Of a stretch of DNA of 64,000 nucleotides, positions 16,226 to 27,482 are shown piece after piece; within the stretch, counting starts at the first letter, position 1, and every line of letters begins with the position of its first letter. This DNA comes from Arthonia radiata (lineage: Eukaryota; Ascomycota; Arthoniomycetes; Arthoniales; Arthoniaceae): NCBI GenBank assembly GCA_002989075.1, contig PSQN01000006.1:1749018-1813017 (forward strand), in the 5' to 3' direction. The notes beneath the pieces are model-generated. The model saw nothing but the letters and a program-made list of their open reading frames with translations. It did not search any database and was not told the DNA's origin. The translations under genes were made by a program, and so were the position numbers.

Positions 16226-16230
16226 ATACG
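16226..16230. repeat. left target-site duplication (ATACG)
   Basis: ATACG abuts the left LTR. The same five bases follow the right LTR at 24241-24245. Five base pairs is the usual Ty3/Gypsy target duplication. Confidence 0.85.
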
Positions 16231-16426
16231 TGTAATCTAGGTATAGGGCAGGGAGCAGTTAGGTAGCAAAAAGGGCCTAGATAGGCCCTACTAGTATTCA
16301 AGCTAATTATTAAGGAGACTAGAAAGGGATGCGTCTACTAGAGGGAAGATATTCTCTAAGGATTGCAGCCTTCCTAAATAGATAATATTCTGTTCTAATT
16401 CGCTATCGGGACGTTTATATATTATA
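16231..16426 (-). repeat. 3' LTR of the Gypsy element
   Basis: 196 bp, aligned without gaps to 24045-24240. By manual alignment about 19 positions differ and all are transitions, as RIP predicts. In element orientation it ends in CA, the expected terminus. Confidence 0.9.
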
Positions 16427-16448
16427 ACTACCTTCCCCCTTAAGGAGG
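16427..16448 (-). other. polypurine tract next to the 3' LTR
   Basis: On the minus strand the sequence entering the LTR reads AAGGGGGAAGGTAGT, a purine-rich tract where plus-strand priming is expected. It supports the minus-strand orientation of the element. Confidence 0.65.
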
Positions 16449-17009
16449 ATCGCCCTCGATCCGGGTACAATCCGCTATCTCTATTGTATCTTCTATTTAT
16501 TGTCTTACGTAGGGCAATAACCTTATTAAAAACCTATTAGCTTATATTTACGTTTAGTCGGAAAAAGAGTAATATTGCTTACTATTATTCTACGCGTCGT
16601 TTAGTGCTAGTTTTCTGTAGTACCGAGTTATAGTACTAAGCTTTACTTTTAATTTAAAGCTCCTAAGTCTAAGTTATAAGCTCGGTAGTAAGGTTTTATA
16701 TTATTTTTACCTAATTTTACGTTCTTTTATATACTCTTATATATACTTTTACTAATTAATTGCCCCTATAGGTAGTAGTAACCTACGTAAATAGGCTTCT
16801 TTGCTTCTAAATCTGTATCTATAGGCAGAAGCTTTGTTATTAGTACCTAACGATAGGTATAAAATAAGGCTCTTACTCTTTTAAACTTTCTCTTTCTTTC
16901 TTTAATATTATTATACTCTTCTACTTAGCTTATAAGCTTTTTTTCTCTAGTAAGCCTTTACTTCTCTTCTTAGATAATAAGTTTGTAGCTAATCTAGTAT
17001 TAGATTGCC

Positions 17010-17960
17010 TCTAATTCGCCTTTACAATCTCTACTATATCGGGTTTTAACCCTGTTAATAAACCCGCTGCTAGAGCGAGCTCTTCTAAAGCGCTAACTTA
17101 CCGCTTAACTCGTAGTATTAAAGACTCTAAAGCCGCTATTAATCTTAAAGCTCTTCTTTATAACGCTTATAAGAAGAAAGCTTTTAAGGTTATTTTACTA
17201 ATTTCTAAATTATCTATAGCTTCTCCTATTCTATACTCTTTTAAACTAGATAGCGTGTCTCTAACTCTTACGACTCCTTATAAGTCTTCTATCTCTTATT
17301 GCTTTATTTTAGTCTAACTATTAGCATTCTAGCTTATTGGAATATTATATCTATAAAGATAACTCTAATAATAATAAGATTGTCTGTTCTCTCTATTACC
17401 GCGGTACTACTTATAAGCCTAAGTTGTCTATAAAGTCTCGCCGGTCTACCTCCTCGAATCCCGCTTTTTGCGTTGTATTTACGTTAATTTAGCCTTAGCT
17501 AGAGGCTTACGTTCTAATATACTACCGTTATATAAAGGCCTTATTTAGCGATATAGCTATATATAGTAGTCCTTCTACGAACTCTAATTTTAAATATTAT
17601 AAGGACTAGACCTGTAAGTAGCCTAAGGGGTAGTATACTAAGTATACTCGCTATACTAGTATTAAGAGGTTAGAAGATAAGTATAAGATAGTAAGTCTAA
17701 TACCCCCCCGTCTTAGGTACTAATTAACCCTATATTAATATATACTAGGTTCCCGCTTAATAGAGATGTATCTACAACCTTCTTATACGTACTAACTTCT
17801 TTTTAACCTCTAGTAAGGACGTCTAGGATAACAAAAAGTCTTTTTACGACGACTATCTTACTCTACTTCGTACCTTTTATATTTAGCTATAGGCCTAGTA
17901 GTGCGGTCTAGATACTAAGTTAGTTAAGTAGACCGATACTAACAATTTTAAGTATATTAA
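17010..17960 (+). pseudogene. possible antisense accessory ORF inside the Gypsy element
   Basis: Between the end of pol (about 18.4 kb) and the polypurine tract are about 1.9 kb not explained by gag-pol. On the plus strand, opposite to pol, a run of about 100 codons near 17.0-17.3 kb is open despite RIP (for example RLTRSIKDSKAAINLKALLY). Another stretch near 17.4-17.7 kb has charged, coding-like composition with a possible Cys/Lys cluster (KDQTCKQPKGQYTKYTRY). Frames change between segments, so the limits are approximate. No family is recognised with confidence. Confidence 0.35.
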
Positions 17961-18439
17961 GGCGCTACGCTAGAGCTTTAATTCTAATATAGGGTTGTAC
18001 GGCTCTTAGCTACCTATAAATAAGGCTTCTTATAAGCTAGCTATAGTAGGTCTAGTTGATTAGATTTAGAACCGCGTTAATAATAGTTGCGGCTAGATTA
18101 AATAGTATTATACCGCCGATCTATACTAACTTCGGTACTAGTTTAGATAGTCTTTTTATAGTTTTCTATCTTTTATTTAGCTAGGGTTTAGTCTATATAA
18201 GTAGTTTTCTTTAGCTTATCGGAATTATTCTATATTTTCTTTCTATATAAGTCTTGTTTTAGCTTTCTTATAGCTTAAGCTTTATAATTATATATAAATA
18301 GTCTTAGAGTTTAATATTATACTAATTCTATATTCTAAACTATACTTAAGGTATTCTACCTTCTATTCGGCGTTATATCGTAGGCTAATTACGTAAGCTT
18401 ATAGCCCTTTCTTATCTATATTGTTTAGTTTATCTTAGA

Positions 18440-21400
18440 CGCTTGTCTCTCGGCTTAGCGTCTTTATACTTCTTAAATTTCTTAAGGGCGTTAGAGTCTT
18501 TAAGATATACCCGCGGCTCTATTATATTATTTACCTTTAACTACCCCTACTACTTAGTCTAATACTAGTCTTTATTTTTAATCTTAAAGCAGATCGCCTT
18601 AATAAGCTATTCTTTACTACTATTAACTTCGACTAGACTAGGCAGTTCTATATTAGGCCGACGGCGATATAGCTCTAGTAAGGATACATAGAAGATAGAG
18701 TAAATATAGTAGGAGTTTAGTAGTACTAGCTAGTAAGCTTATTTACTTACTTTCTTAAGAATTCTAAATAGTCCTAAGCTTCGATTATCAAGCTTCTTTA
18801 TTAGTCTCTTTATTTTAAGGTTCTTTAACGATAGTAGTACTAAGTTACCTACTATATAGTATTTTAGTATATACTTAATGTTGTACTATTCTATCTATAG
18901 ACGCTAAGCTTTCTCTAGCTACTACTTTATTTCTTATTAACAGAGAAGGTATTCTTTTATATACTTAACTACTATAGGATATTCTAGCCTAAGCTACCTC
19001 TCCTCTTAATAGGAGATATTCTCGCTAATAGAAAGGTTGTCTAGCTTAACTACGGTATAGTACCGATTTAGCGGCAGCGCGCTGTCTAGTATATCTATAA
19101 TACGACCGAACGTATATTTAATTAGCAAAATTTTTGTTAATAAATAAACTTTTAAATTATATATAAAAGTAGCTTCTTTTAGATACTTATACTAGTTATC
19201 TTAATTCTAAGAGATATAGATACGTAGGTAGTTTTTAAGCTTCTAGTTCTAGCGCTCGGTTTAGCTATTAGTTTAAGAGTAAAACGCTATACTTAACCTT
19301 TATTTTACAGCTAAATACTAATAGAAGGTACTCTAATATAAGCTAGTAAATATAGATCCTTTATTAAATAAGAGGCTTTTTAGGAATCTTAACGTTTTTA
19401 TTTAGTATTTATAAAGTACTTCCGCTAGCTTTATAGTATCTATAGTTTTACTAACTAGAATATAGGTTATAAACTTAGAGAAGCGGTCTACGACTATAAA
19501 GATTAAATTAACAATATCTCTATTCTTTAAAAGAACTATTAGTAGTTTAATAATAAAGTCTAAAGATAGGTCCTTAAAGAGGCTAATTAGAACTAGTATC
19601 GCTACTATTTTGCTATATAGCTTATACCTCTTTATAGCTATCTGTTAGTATATATTATATTTAGTAATAAAGTTCTTAATATACGTTACTATCTTTTCCT
19701 ACGTATATTTACGTCTTAGAATTTTAAGGGTCTTTTTAACCTTAAAGTAGCTAATAAGCTTATTATTATAATTTCTGCTTATAATTTTAAGCTTTAACGT
19801 AGAGTATTCTAGTATTTAGATTTTACTATCTTAGTACAATAACCTATAGCTATCGACTAACTATTCTATATACTTTAGAGACTTAGAGTTTAAGTTAGGC
19901 CCTATTAGGGTATCTAAGTTAATTCGACTCGTACAGCGCTTTCTTATACCAGCTTAATAGCAATTTATTACCGTTTTATTACTCTACTAACCTTTAGTTC
20001 TAGCTAATAATTTTAACTCTAATACTTTTTACTTTATAAAGGCGTCTCTCTACTAAGCTTTAAGGATTAGGGTCGTAAGACCCTAAGAAGTATTATTATA
20101 AGCTATTTTAAGAGCGGTAGCTGTAACTATCTTAACTCGTAATACGAGAGCTACTAGAAAAAGCTCTGTATTAGTAGAAAAAGATAGACGCGTTTCTCGC
20201 TTCTAGGCGTTCTATATAAGATCTATATCTAACTCTAATCTACCTCTAATTTAGCTATAGTCGCGTCTAGGGTTTTAGATCGGTAGCTAAACCGCTAATA
20301 GTATTTAAATTAATTTTTAAGTAATATAATTAAGATAGCAATTATATCTTCTTCTAGGCTAGAAGGCTCTTTTCTAGTACTAGGTAAAGTAGTACCTCTT
20401 CTAAGCTTCTACTATAGGCTCGATAATATCTTATTAGCGTTATTTTCCTTTACTCTACGTAAATTTTTATAATCTAGATAGCGCAACGGTACGTCTACTA
20501 GGTTCTTGCTATCTATATAGTATAATATTTTAAAGTTAAATACTAACAGGTCTTCTACCTAGCGTATCTATTAGTAAGACAATACTTTTATTACTATAAA
20601 ATACTATAGATTATTATAGTCTGTTACGACCTTTACTAAGTACTATATATTAATAAGGTAATAGCGCTAGTACTTAAAGCTAGCCTATATTGTTATAACC
20701 TCTTTATTATAAGTATTATATCTTAGCTTAGCGTCTATAAATTTCTTTAAAAAGAACGCTACCGGATATAAGTATGTATCCGCCTTATTATTAGTACTAG
20801 TCTAGGCGGTGTCCGCTATATCTAGTATAGGTAAGTCTAAGTTAATATTTAACGGTAATAGTAATCGGCTATCTTCCCTTAGCTAAAGTAAGATGCCTAC
20901 TATTATAAAGTCTAATACGTTAGTTATTAAAACGATCGATAGTACCGGGTTAAAGTACGTTAGTACTAGTATATTTATAAAGGCTTGCTTTAGCGCTTTA
21001 AAAGCTTTTTATTAGGCTTTACTCTAAATAAACTTAATATCTTTTATTAGTACGTTTATTAGCGCTACAATACAGCTAAATCTATAGATAAATCGCCGGT
21101 AGAAGTTTACGAATCTTAAGAAGGATAGGATCTACTTTATAGTAGTAGGGACTAGCTATTCGGCTATAGTCTGTACCCTTTTTAGGTCTATTTCGATACT
21201 ATCGACTCCTATAGTAAACCCTAGAAAAGAAACCTTAGTAGTATAAAACTAATACTTAAATAGGTTTATAAATAAACCCTATTTATAGAGCCTTTATAGG
21301 ACTTCTTTAATATAGCCTTTATAGCTTTCCTTGTCTTTAGAGAAAATTAAGATATTGTCTATATAAACGATATATATAGTATTAATAAGATTACCTATAG

Positions 21401-21800
21401 CTTTATAGATATATGCCTAGAACGTAGCAAAGGCGTTTGCTAGTCTAAAAGGTATTACTAGGTATTTATAGTACCCGTATTAGGTATAAAATGCTGTCTT
21501 TTACTTATTCCCTTTATAGATATAGATACAGTAATAGGTATTATAAAGATTAAGCTTTATAAATATCTTTAAGCCTTATAGGCGATTAAGAATCTTAGAG
21601 ATTAGCGGCAATACGTAGCGATTCTTTATAGTTATATTATTTAAACCGCGGTAGTTAATATACAGTCTTAATAATTTATCTATCTTAGGTACGAATAGGA
21701 CTAGGACACCTATCGGACTAGTAGAGGGTTGTATCTACCCTTTCTTAATTATAGTATTTAGATACTCTTAGAGCGTCTTTAGCTTATTCTACGATATAGG
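18440..21800 (-). pseudogene. pol remnant: reverse transcriptase, RNase H, integrase, chromodomain
   Basis: The minus-strand translation, ignoring RIP stops, shows the RT active-site block with the second catalytic Asp now Asn (YIDN) near 21.35 kb. It is followed by FYTTKVSFLGFTIG, a typical RT palm-to-connection motif. Integrase core pieces lie at about 19.6-19.2 kb and the chromodomain at about 18.6-18.45 kb. RNase H is expected near 20.4 kb but I did not trace its motifs. The right limit is approximate because the protease part was not recognised. Confidence 0.8.
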
Positions 21801-24044
21801 GTAGATTAGCTTATATAGAGGTTCTATACTATCCTTAAGCTTAATCTTATAAGTATGCTTACTAAGTAGTACAAGCTTACTCGATAGTTCTTTAGAAAAG
21901 ATATCTTTATATTTAGCGTACTAAGGAGGAAGCTTATCTCGCTTCTCTACTTTCTTAGGCTTACTATCTAGAGTCCGGTCTAGTAGTAAACTAACGTCTA
22001 ATAGGACCGCTATTTAATATTTATAACGTCTATCCGCTTCTATCTATAAGATTATAGAGTAGTACTGTTTATCTCTTTATAAATATACTAAAATTATATC
22101 TTTATTAACAATCTTAATAGATTTAGCTTCTACTACCTATTCTTTAGGCGTAGGGAGGTTTCTCTAAGCAATTATTCTTATCGCTTAGCTAATCTAAGGC
22201 TTAACTTACTTAAGCTATAGGTATCCTAAGACGAGGCTGTATTCTATAAAGTTAGCTAAATATAGGTAGAGTTAGTAATACCGTTTCTCCCTATATACGT
22301 CTCTTATAGTTATATTTACGTTATACGCGCTATAGAGCTATAGCTTATTTTTATTAAGGAACTTAGTATATAGGAGCTTTACTCTATATAATTTTTACTA
22401 TCCTCTTTTAAGCACAATACGATAATTAATAAGGTTAATCTTTATACTAAAATTTATTAGCGCGAAAACCTCTTGTAGCGACCTACTTAGCTGTATTAAG
22501 ACTTTAATTCGTCCTTACCGTTAATTAACAGCCCTAAGCTTTAGAGACGCGAGACTTACCCTTAGGGTCTATTGTTTCCTTACCTAACTAGCGTCGAATT
22601 AACACTAGTTTAGAGTATAATATATTTAGTAGTATAATACCCTTTCTAATTGTATATAAAGTAGGTAATATTTATCTTACTATATACCGACCCTAGTTGC
22701 CTCTATATAGTAGAGCTATTATCTCTTTATTAGATCGGTAAGTTACCTTGTCCTTAGTATAAACTACCTTGTCCGTAGCCCGACCCCTATAGGGATGCTC
22801 TAGCGTTATAACCGCTATAGTTTATACCTAATCCGCTATCAAAGCAATCTTAGTTTATATTAGTATTATAGGCGTTCTACGATACACTATAATTAATATT
22901 TATATATTAATAAACTTTCTTTAGAAGCTTATTTATATCTTTAAGTAGATTTTTTAAGAGATCTTATTTAATTAGCTTCGCCTTAATTTATAAAGATAAG
23001 CGTATATAGTAGAATACGGCCCAATTTAGGTTTAGTATCTTGCTATTTAGCAACTTAGTTTCTTTATTCTATAGAAAGCTTAGAAAGTCCTTAAGCTTCT
23101 ACGTTAAACTCTATATCGACATAAAGAACTTTTTTGCGTTAGCTATAGTAGCCGTAGCTAGGTCGATAATATATTCTATTATCTATCCTTTAAAGTACGC
23201 CTATATATAGAGTAACGTCTTCTCTTTATTCTCTTCGGCGTAAGTTTGCTATCTATCCGCTAGATCTTTAGAGAGTCTCTAAATATACTAAATAATAATA
23301 TAAACGTTATTAAGGTCTAATACGTTAGCTATCTAAAATCTTTTCTTAATAGTTTAAGTCTATTAAGTACCTATAGAGCCTATAGCTCTCTTAAGCTTAG
23401 ACATCTCTTTCTTAAGAAGCTCGTTAATTTAACTTTAAAGGCTTAAATTGCCTTATAGCTACTTACTACTAGCCCTTAAATTGTAGATAGACTAGAGCTT
23501 AACTTTAAGTATTTGCTTTTTGAGCTTAAGCTTCTTAATAGTATACTGCTACTACTATACTAGTAGTTCTTATCTTAGCTTTCGTACCTTAACGCTTAAT
23601 AAGGCGCTAAAGAGAGATTCTTTGCGGTTAGAGCCTTAGTAGGCCCCTTTATTGTCGTTATTATTTTAATTTAGACTATTATCCTTCCTAGTTTATAATC
23701 TACTCGGCGTCTATTTACTAGCTTATAAGCCCTCTTACTTATTATAGTTACTAAATCCTATATAAGGATTCTAGTCTTCTTTAGTATTAGCTATATTTTA
23801 CTACGCTCTATATTTTACTTATATAGTAGATATAAAGCAACTACCGTCGCGTACTTAGTTCCTTACTTATTCTCTTTAAATATAGTACTTACTAGCACCG
23901 GCTATTAATTAATTTTAATGTTATTTATTTTAATGTATATATAGAGTCTCGGCTATACTTAATTATACCAGGTTAACCTCTAAGCGACGTCGATAAGGTA
24001 CCTAACTGCTGGCCGCCTCCCTTATAGGTTTAGAATAATTAGAA

Positions 24045-24240
24045 TATAATCTGGGTATAGGGTAGAGAGCAGTTAGATAGTAAAAAGGGCCTAGATAGGC
24101 CCTACTAGTATTTAAGCTAATTATTAAGGAGACTAGAAAGGGATACGTCTACTAGAGGGAAGATATCCTTTAAGGATCGTAGCCTTTCTAAATAGACAAC
24201 ATTCTATTCTAATTCGCTATCAGGACGTCTATGTATTATA
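24045..24240 (-). repeat. 5' LTR of the Gypsy element
   Basis: Partner of 16231-16426, also 196 bp. The element begins here on the minus strand. The terminal TG is seen as TA, the change expected when RIP acts on the complementary CA. Confidence 0.9.
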
Positions 24241-24245
24241 ATACG
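24241..24245. repeat. right target-site duplication (ATACG)
   Basis: Matches 16226-16230 exactly. Removing the element plus one copy restores a continuous frame across the DUF3435 relic. Confidence 0.85.
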
Positions 24246-25599
24246 GTTTATAGCTTTAAAGCTTATAGTTTTCTAAAACTTATTTAGACTTAGTTTATTT
24301 ACGTTTATATAACAAAAGTATATTAAATTAAATATATTTAGTAGCTAAAGATATATATAAATTATATTAACCTTAATATACTTCTTTATTAATTATAGTA
24401 TTACAATCTTAATAAATTAATTCTTAGTAGGTAGAGAGTTTAGCTTACCTTCTTACTATAGCTTTACTACTATATAGTATCTTAACCTAGTACGCTACTC
24501 TCGACTTATAATTATAAGTATCTTACTATCTAATACCAATACTTTTCTCTTAAGGTAGCTTATAAAGAGGGCTAACTAGTAAGATTATATCTATAGATTG
24601 AGCAGAGATATATAAAGAGAAAGAAGTCTTTTAGTAATTAGTATATTTCTATAAGTTAGCTTTACTATTATAGCTAACGTTTGTCTAGTCTTAAAAACAT
24701 ACTTAGCAAATCTTTAAATTCTCTTTAATATCTAATCTGTTTCTTTCTTACCCTTACTTTTAAGAATAGTATCTTTAGAGAATAATATTTGTTAGTAGAG
24801 CTTCTTAATTGCTTTTCTAATATAGAGCCTAGCTTTCTACGCTAAATCTAGTTCTAGTAAGATAAGCTTAATCTATTAGTCTTTAGAGCTATTAGATCTA
24901 GATCTCTCTATATCTTAGACTTCTTTTATTATAATTTACAAGAATTAAGCTTTTAAGTTAGCTATCCTAAGTATCTTGTTCTATACTTAATTCTATATAG
25001 ATCCCTAATAATACTCTATAGTATATAATACTATTAGCTGTATAGTAGTAGCTAATTAATAGTTTAGAGATATATAAGTTAGAAGCGGCTAATTGCTAGG
25101 CTAGTTATATATATAGATTATCTACTTTCTTTAAAAACTACACTAGTAAATTAGTTAATACTAATCTATAAGGTATAGCCTTAGCTAATACTAAAGTACT
25201 TAATATTAAATAATTTAAACGTACAATACTTATTAAGAGTTCTATAGTACTCTTCTTATATATAATTTAATTAGTTAAGTAAGATCTAAAGCTACGTATA
25301 CTAATAGAGAAATAGAAATATAGTTGTTATAGGAAGCTTCTAAGAAATACCTGGGCGTTAGAGAGGTTTAAGATTTAGTAAGAGAATACTTAAAAGGCTC
25401 TAAGTACTTTATACGCTATATATAGAGTATTAGTATCTATTAAATATCTAGAAGATCTTAAATAGTAAAGGACTCAATCTACTATCCTTTATCGCTTTAA
25501 TACTTTATATAATTGATTTAGTATAGTAATAGCGTATAAATCTTTATATTGCAATATTAAGTTACTTAATATACTATATTAACTCTATTATTAAGACAG

Positions 25600-26790
25600 A
25601 TCTCTACTAATTTTCTTTAGATACTAATACTCTATATAAAATAAGTGTGGCTTGTTTATATATAACTACTGTTCTTATATATTCTCTAAGCTTAAAGTAG
25701 AGGCGCTTAACTACTTACGTTCTTATAAACTAGCTGCTATACGCGCAAGACTATAACTATGCTATTACTAAAGATATAATAAGTAGCTAGAGTCTGTATA
25801 GACGTAGGCTACTTATTATAAGCTTTATCTAAACAAGTTAGATCTATTTTATAGTATTTTATAGCTTTAAGGTCTTATTATAGTAAATAGACACTATCTA
25901 TACTATATATTAAATATAGCCCTATTACTATTACTAAGACTTAGGTTATTTATTAACTCTAAAGATTTAAATTAGTATATTGTTATTTATTAGTAGGATA
26001 TAAAGTATCTAGGCTCAATACTATATCTACACCTATATTATTAAAAGAACAGCGTTATACTTTTACAAGAAGATATATTATACTACTTCTACAATAAATA
26101 TAGTATATAGACGTTATCTAGAGAATTAAAGTCTTACTAAAAAGTTCTATATTCTAAGGTTACTAAAGATATTAATAATAAGGAAGAGTCTTCTAGCAGC
26201 AAGGCTCTCTTTATTAAGAAGTAAATAGAAAGAAAACTATAGACCTATCTGTAATAAAGCTATACTTCTATAAGGATAGAGGTACAAAAGACCTTAATTA
26301 ATAGAGATAAGGTAATCTAGTCTAGTAAGTAGGATTATTAATTATTAAAACAATGTAAATTATATTCTTATAATTAAAGACTGGGTCTAAGCTAGATAAA
26401 GGTATAAGTAGTCTATATAGACTAAATTCTAAAGACAGTAGAAAAATAAGTAACTAGTTTTACTAGTTTTATAGGGAACTATATAACAGAACGTCTTATT
26501 TAATATACTCTTCTTTAAAACTACTTTCTAAAAGTCTCTCTATTGAATTAATTATTTATTAACATATAAGAACCTCTTACTTAATATTGTTATGTTTCTA
26601 GAGTTCTATAATTCCTACTTATAGTAGACTTATTAGAGATAAGCTATTATCTTTTATATCCTTATTAAACTCTATGTTACTCTTAGAAGTAGAAACAGAG
26701 TATAGATTATAATTATACTACTAAATACAATCTAGATAATCTATATTATTATATAGATATTAGTTCTAGTAGAATTTTGTTCTAGAGTTG
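25600..26790 (+). pseudogene. RIP-decayed coding remnant with a C2H2-like segment
   Basis: Downstream of the DUF3435 core the plus strand stays readable, with TAA/TAG at plausible Gln sites, almost to the RIP edge. Near 25.63 kb it reads NKCGLFIYNYCSYIF, then VEALNYLRSYKL. With C-to-T changes undone this resembles the CxxC...HxxxxH zinc-finger-like motif of fungal DUF3505-type proteins. It could be the C-terminal part of the recombinase or a separate gene of the same element. Both limits are approximate. Confidence 0.4.
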
Positions 26791-26800
26791 CGATATTCTT

Positions 26801-27482
26801 AAACTAGGTGTTGACTGGCCGGCAAGCCGACCCGAATTGTAAAGCTTACGTTAGTACTACAATTTCTAGCTCCGGATATACGTTCCTCCGTCCTCGGCCC
26901 GTGCTTTGCGACACCTTTTACCCCATTAAAAAGCTACAAACAGCAAGATCCCTAAGGCTTTTTGTCTACTACGCAATCTTTACTGCAGCATATACCAGTT
27001 TGTAGAGCGCAAAAAGCTCTACATTAATCTCGCCGCGTGCGCGCGCGAGGGCACGGGTGGCGAAAGGTGAGGTCAAAAGCTGCAGCACATACAAACGAAT
27101 GCCACCGGGCGACCCCTTTTGCCACCTCAGCCCTACGAAAGTTGAGATACAATCAGAACATACTAAATATAGTAATGTAGCCTGCCGCTGCCCCGCTAAA
27201 TAACAATATCACGTCTTTTGGGCGTGTGACCGTTGGTTCCTGAGCCTCGTCGCCGCCGCTCCGCCATTGTCTCGACGAGTCCGGTGTTATCCTCACCAGC
27301 GCGTTGGTCAAGCCGGCAAACAGTCGGCACGGGCCGCCGACAAATCTGACTTGTCCAATTGACTTGATATTATACATTGCCTCGTCGTCCGTGTCCTGCC
27401 GATTGTTCTTCATCCACTCCTTCACTCCCGTCTCCAATTGTTGCAACGCCGCTATTTACCTTACTACCTATCTTATATAAGC
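26801..27482. other. gene-free stretch right of the RIP block
   Basis: Composition returns sharply to normal at about 26.80 kb. A 97-codon minus-strand frame (27153-27446) has no ATG at its start and no family resemblance. The right end probably contains the promoter of the HET gene. Confidence 0.5.

Larger units (their letters stand above)
16231..24240 (-). mobile_element. RIP-mutated Ty3/Gypsy chromovirus retrotransposon
   Basis: Complete 8,010 bp element, coding on the minus strand and bounded by 196 bp LTRs and ATACG duplications. The minus strand reads, in order from the right: a possible gag zinc knuckle near 23.75 kb (weak); reverse transcriptase with YID(N)ILIFSKDKES near 21.35 kb; integrase with VVDRFSKF near 19.5 kb and a downstream TNSQTER-like segment near 19.3 kb; and a chromodomain-like tail (WEP region, LKDSNALKKF) near 18.5 kb. 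RT before IN places it in Ty3/Gypsy; the chromodomain marks a chromovirus. Dozens of TAA/TAG codons at expected Gln sites and abundant TpA indicate RIP. It inserted into the DUF3435 gene. No functional product is possible. Confidence 0.9.
15796..25600 (+). pseudogene. RIP-decayed DUF3435 tyrosine recombinase, split by a Gypsy insertion
   Basis: An ATG at 15796 opens MPRLLKKN, like the MPRGLRKVN start of the 42.7 kb copy. The reading continues, with many TAA/TAG codons where CAA/CAG would fit, to 16230, and resumes after the Gypsy element at 24246. Around 24.4-24.6 kb it reads RVQLTFLLQL, identical to the 42 kb copy. Next comes YKYLTI..LKVAYKEGQLVRLYLQ against YEDLTL..LKVARNEGQPTKFYLQ. Only the DUF3435 (tyrosine recombinase) part is supported, and the right end at about 25.6 kb is approximate. 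DUF3435 proteins are site-specific recombinases of fungal mobile elements, including Starship captains. This copy is dead. Confidence 0.72.
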
